A stretch of DNA of 64,000 nt from Coriaria nepalensis (lineage: Eukaryota; Streptophyta; Magnoliopsida; Cucurbitales; Coriariaceae): assembly GCA_027186245.1 (NCBI GenBank), contig CP114482.1, positions 12,357,209 through 12,421,208 on the forward strand. The letters are read 5' to 3'. The notes beneath the pieces were generated by a model, which was given only the letters and a program-made list of their open reading frames with translations, searched no databases and was not told where the DNA came from. Shown here in pieces: positions 63,559 through 64,000 of the stretch; the first letter of the stretch is position 1; each line of letters starts with the position of its first letter. Made by a program: the position numbers and the translations under genes.

Positions 63559-64000
63559 AATGCATTATTTTATCATTAAAAAGCATATCATTCAGTCTTT
63601 TCAATCATTAAATTGTTGGTAGGCACTTCGAACCAATTCTCTTTTTGCATTTAAAACGTGACTTTCGTGCATAACTTGCAATTGATCTATTGATGGCAAC
63701 AATGCATTTTTTAGCCTTAAAGTCATATTTTTGCGTCTCTTTTAGTCAGTAAATCATTCTAAATCACTTCGAACGAAATTTGACCTTTAAACATGACTTT
63801 CGTGCGTAACTTGCAGTTGATCTATTGAAGGCAACAATGCATTTATTTAGCCTTAAAGTCATGACATTGAGTCTCTTTTAGTCATTAAATCATTCTAAAT
63901 TAATTCAAACGAATTCTATTTTCACCCTTCAAACACTTTTTTCTTACATAACTTGTAATTAATCTATTGAAGACAACAATGCATTATTTTAGCATTAAAA
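63559..64000 (+). repeat. Last complete unit and start of the next
   Basis: The unit at 63559 (tttatcattaaaaagc, gttggtaggcac, aaatttgacc, gtcatgacattg, caaacacttttttc) is a relative of the trimers at 59220 and 60343. The array continues past the window edge: 23 bases of a further A begin at 63978. The right end of the satellite is therefore not reached. Confidence 0.88.

Larger units (their letters stand above)
1..64000 (+). repeat. Satellite DNA array, 419-420-bp trimeric unit
   Basis: The window is filled from end to end by one tandem repeat. Units start with aatgcattattttagcatt and recur every 419-420 bp, with 153 complete units and the beginning of the next. Each unit holds three related monomers in the fixed order A-B-C. 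All copies face the same way; no inversion, interruption by a transposon or unique spacer was seen. G+C is 126 of 420 bases in the first unit. Stops occur in all three forward and all three reverse frames within the first unit, so a protein-coding role is unlikely. This layout is typical of satellite heterochromatin in eukaryotes, where such arrays often lie at or beside centromeres or chromosome ends. The family and species are not recognised. Whether the array binds centromeric histone or is transcribed cannot be judged from sequence. Confidence 0.97.

Noticed and set aside
1..64000. CRISPR array
   Set aside because: The periodic repeats have no short direct repeat alternating with unique spacers; the whole 420-bp period is repeated, and no cas genes exist.
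1..64000. Protein-coding repeats or short ORFs
   Set aside because: Stops occur in all six frames within the first unit, indels of 1-11 bp among units ignore reading frame, and no codon-like pattern of variation is visible. Any open stretch is by chance.
1..64000. Ribosomal intergenic spacer subrepeats
   Set aside because: No rRNA gene, promoter or pyrimidine-rich terminator appears in 64 kb, which is longer than typical spacers, and the repeat is AT-rich throughout.
1..64000. Telomeric repeats or microsatellites
   Set aside because: No run of TTTAGGG, TTAGGG or any simple repeat was seen; the tttagc near each monomer start is isolated and part of the 140-bp unit.
1..64000. Tandem transposon or LTR origin of the unit
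   Set aside because: No terminal inverted repeats, target-site duplications, primer-binding site or polypurine tract could be recognised in the 420-bp unit.
1..64000. Prokaryotic or viral origin
   Set aside because: No genes of any kind in 64 kb; such a long satellite is not known from bacterial or viral genomes.

Overview
The whole 64-kb window is one uninterrupted satellite DNA array. No gene, RNA gene, transposon, CRISPR array or unique sequence is visible. Every repeat lies head to tail on the + strand. The basic period is 419-420 bp. Each period is a trimer of three related but diverged monomers, called here A (about 143 bp), B (about 135 bp) and C (about 142 bp). Reading by eye gives 153 complete units plus a 23-bp start of the next: 150 trimers, two dimers with one monomer lost, and one enlarged unit with an extra B. 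The first unit has 126 G+C in 420 bases (30%). Stop codons fall in all reading frames on both strands within the first unit.

The array points to heterochromatin of a eukaryotic nuclear chromosome, most likely pericentromeric, centromeric or subtelomeric, and taken from a long-read assembly. A plant is my preferred guess because long arrays of near-nucleosome-length AT-rich monomers are common there. I do not recognise the satellite family, so an animal cannot be excluded, and centromere identity cannot be read from sequence.

Layout. 1-1.24 kb: mixed units carrying a distinctive variant every third unit. 1.24-12.56 kb: a 5.45-kb block followed by a near-identical 5.87-kb copy with one extra unit. 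12.58-18.7 kb: diverse units, starting with an irregular five-part unit. 18.7-20.4 kb: an 839-bp two-unit tandem pair. 20.4-26.3 kb: diverse units including four with the same 11-bp deletion, and a patch matching sequence 10 and 16 kb upstream. 26.3-42.9 kb: a long ordered run of unit types that is repeated, partly, twice more at about 7-kb and 9-kb distances. 43.46-48.49 kb: three copies of a four-unit 1,677-bp block. 52.36-55.6 kb: almost two copies of another four-unit block of 1,678 bp. 56.27-63.54 kb: a 4.76-kb spaced duplication that contains the two dimeric units.

Read together, the window records how a satellite evolves: ancient triplication of a roughly 140-bp monomer, spread of the trimer, then layered segmental duplications of 1 to about 17 units, local unit gain and loss, monomer-level crossing-over, and probable CpG decay. 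I found no gene-based biological system here; the interest lies in the multi-level repeat architecture.
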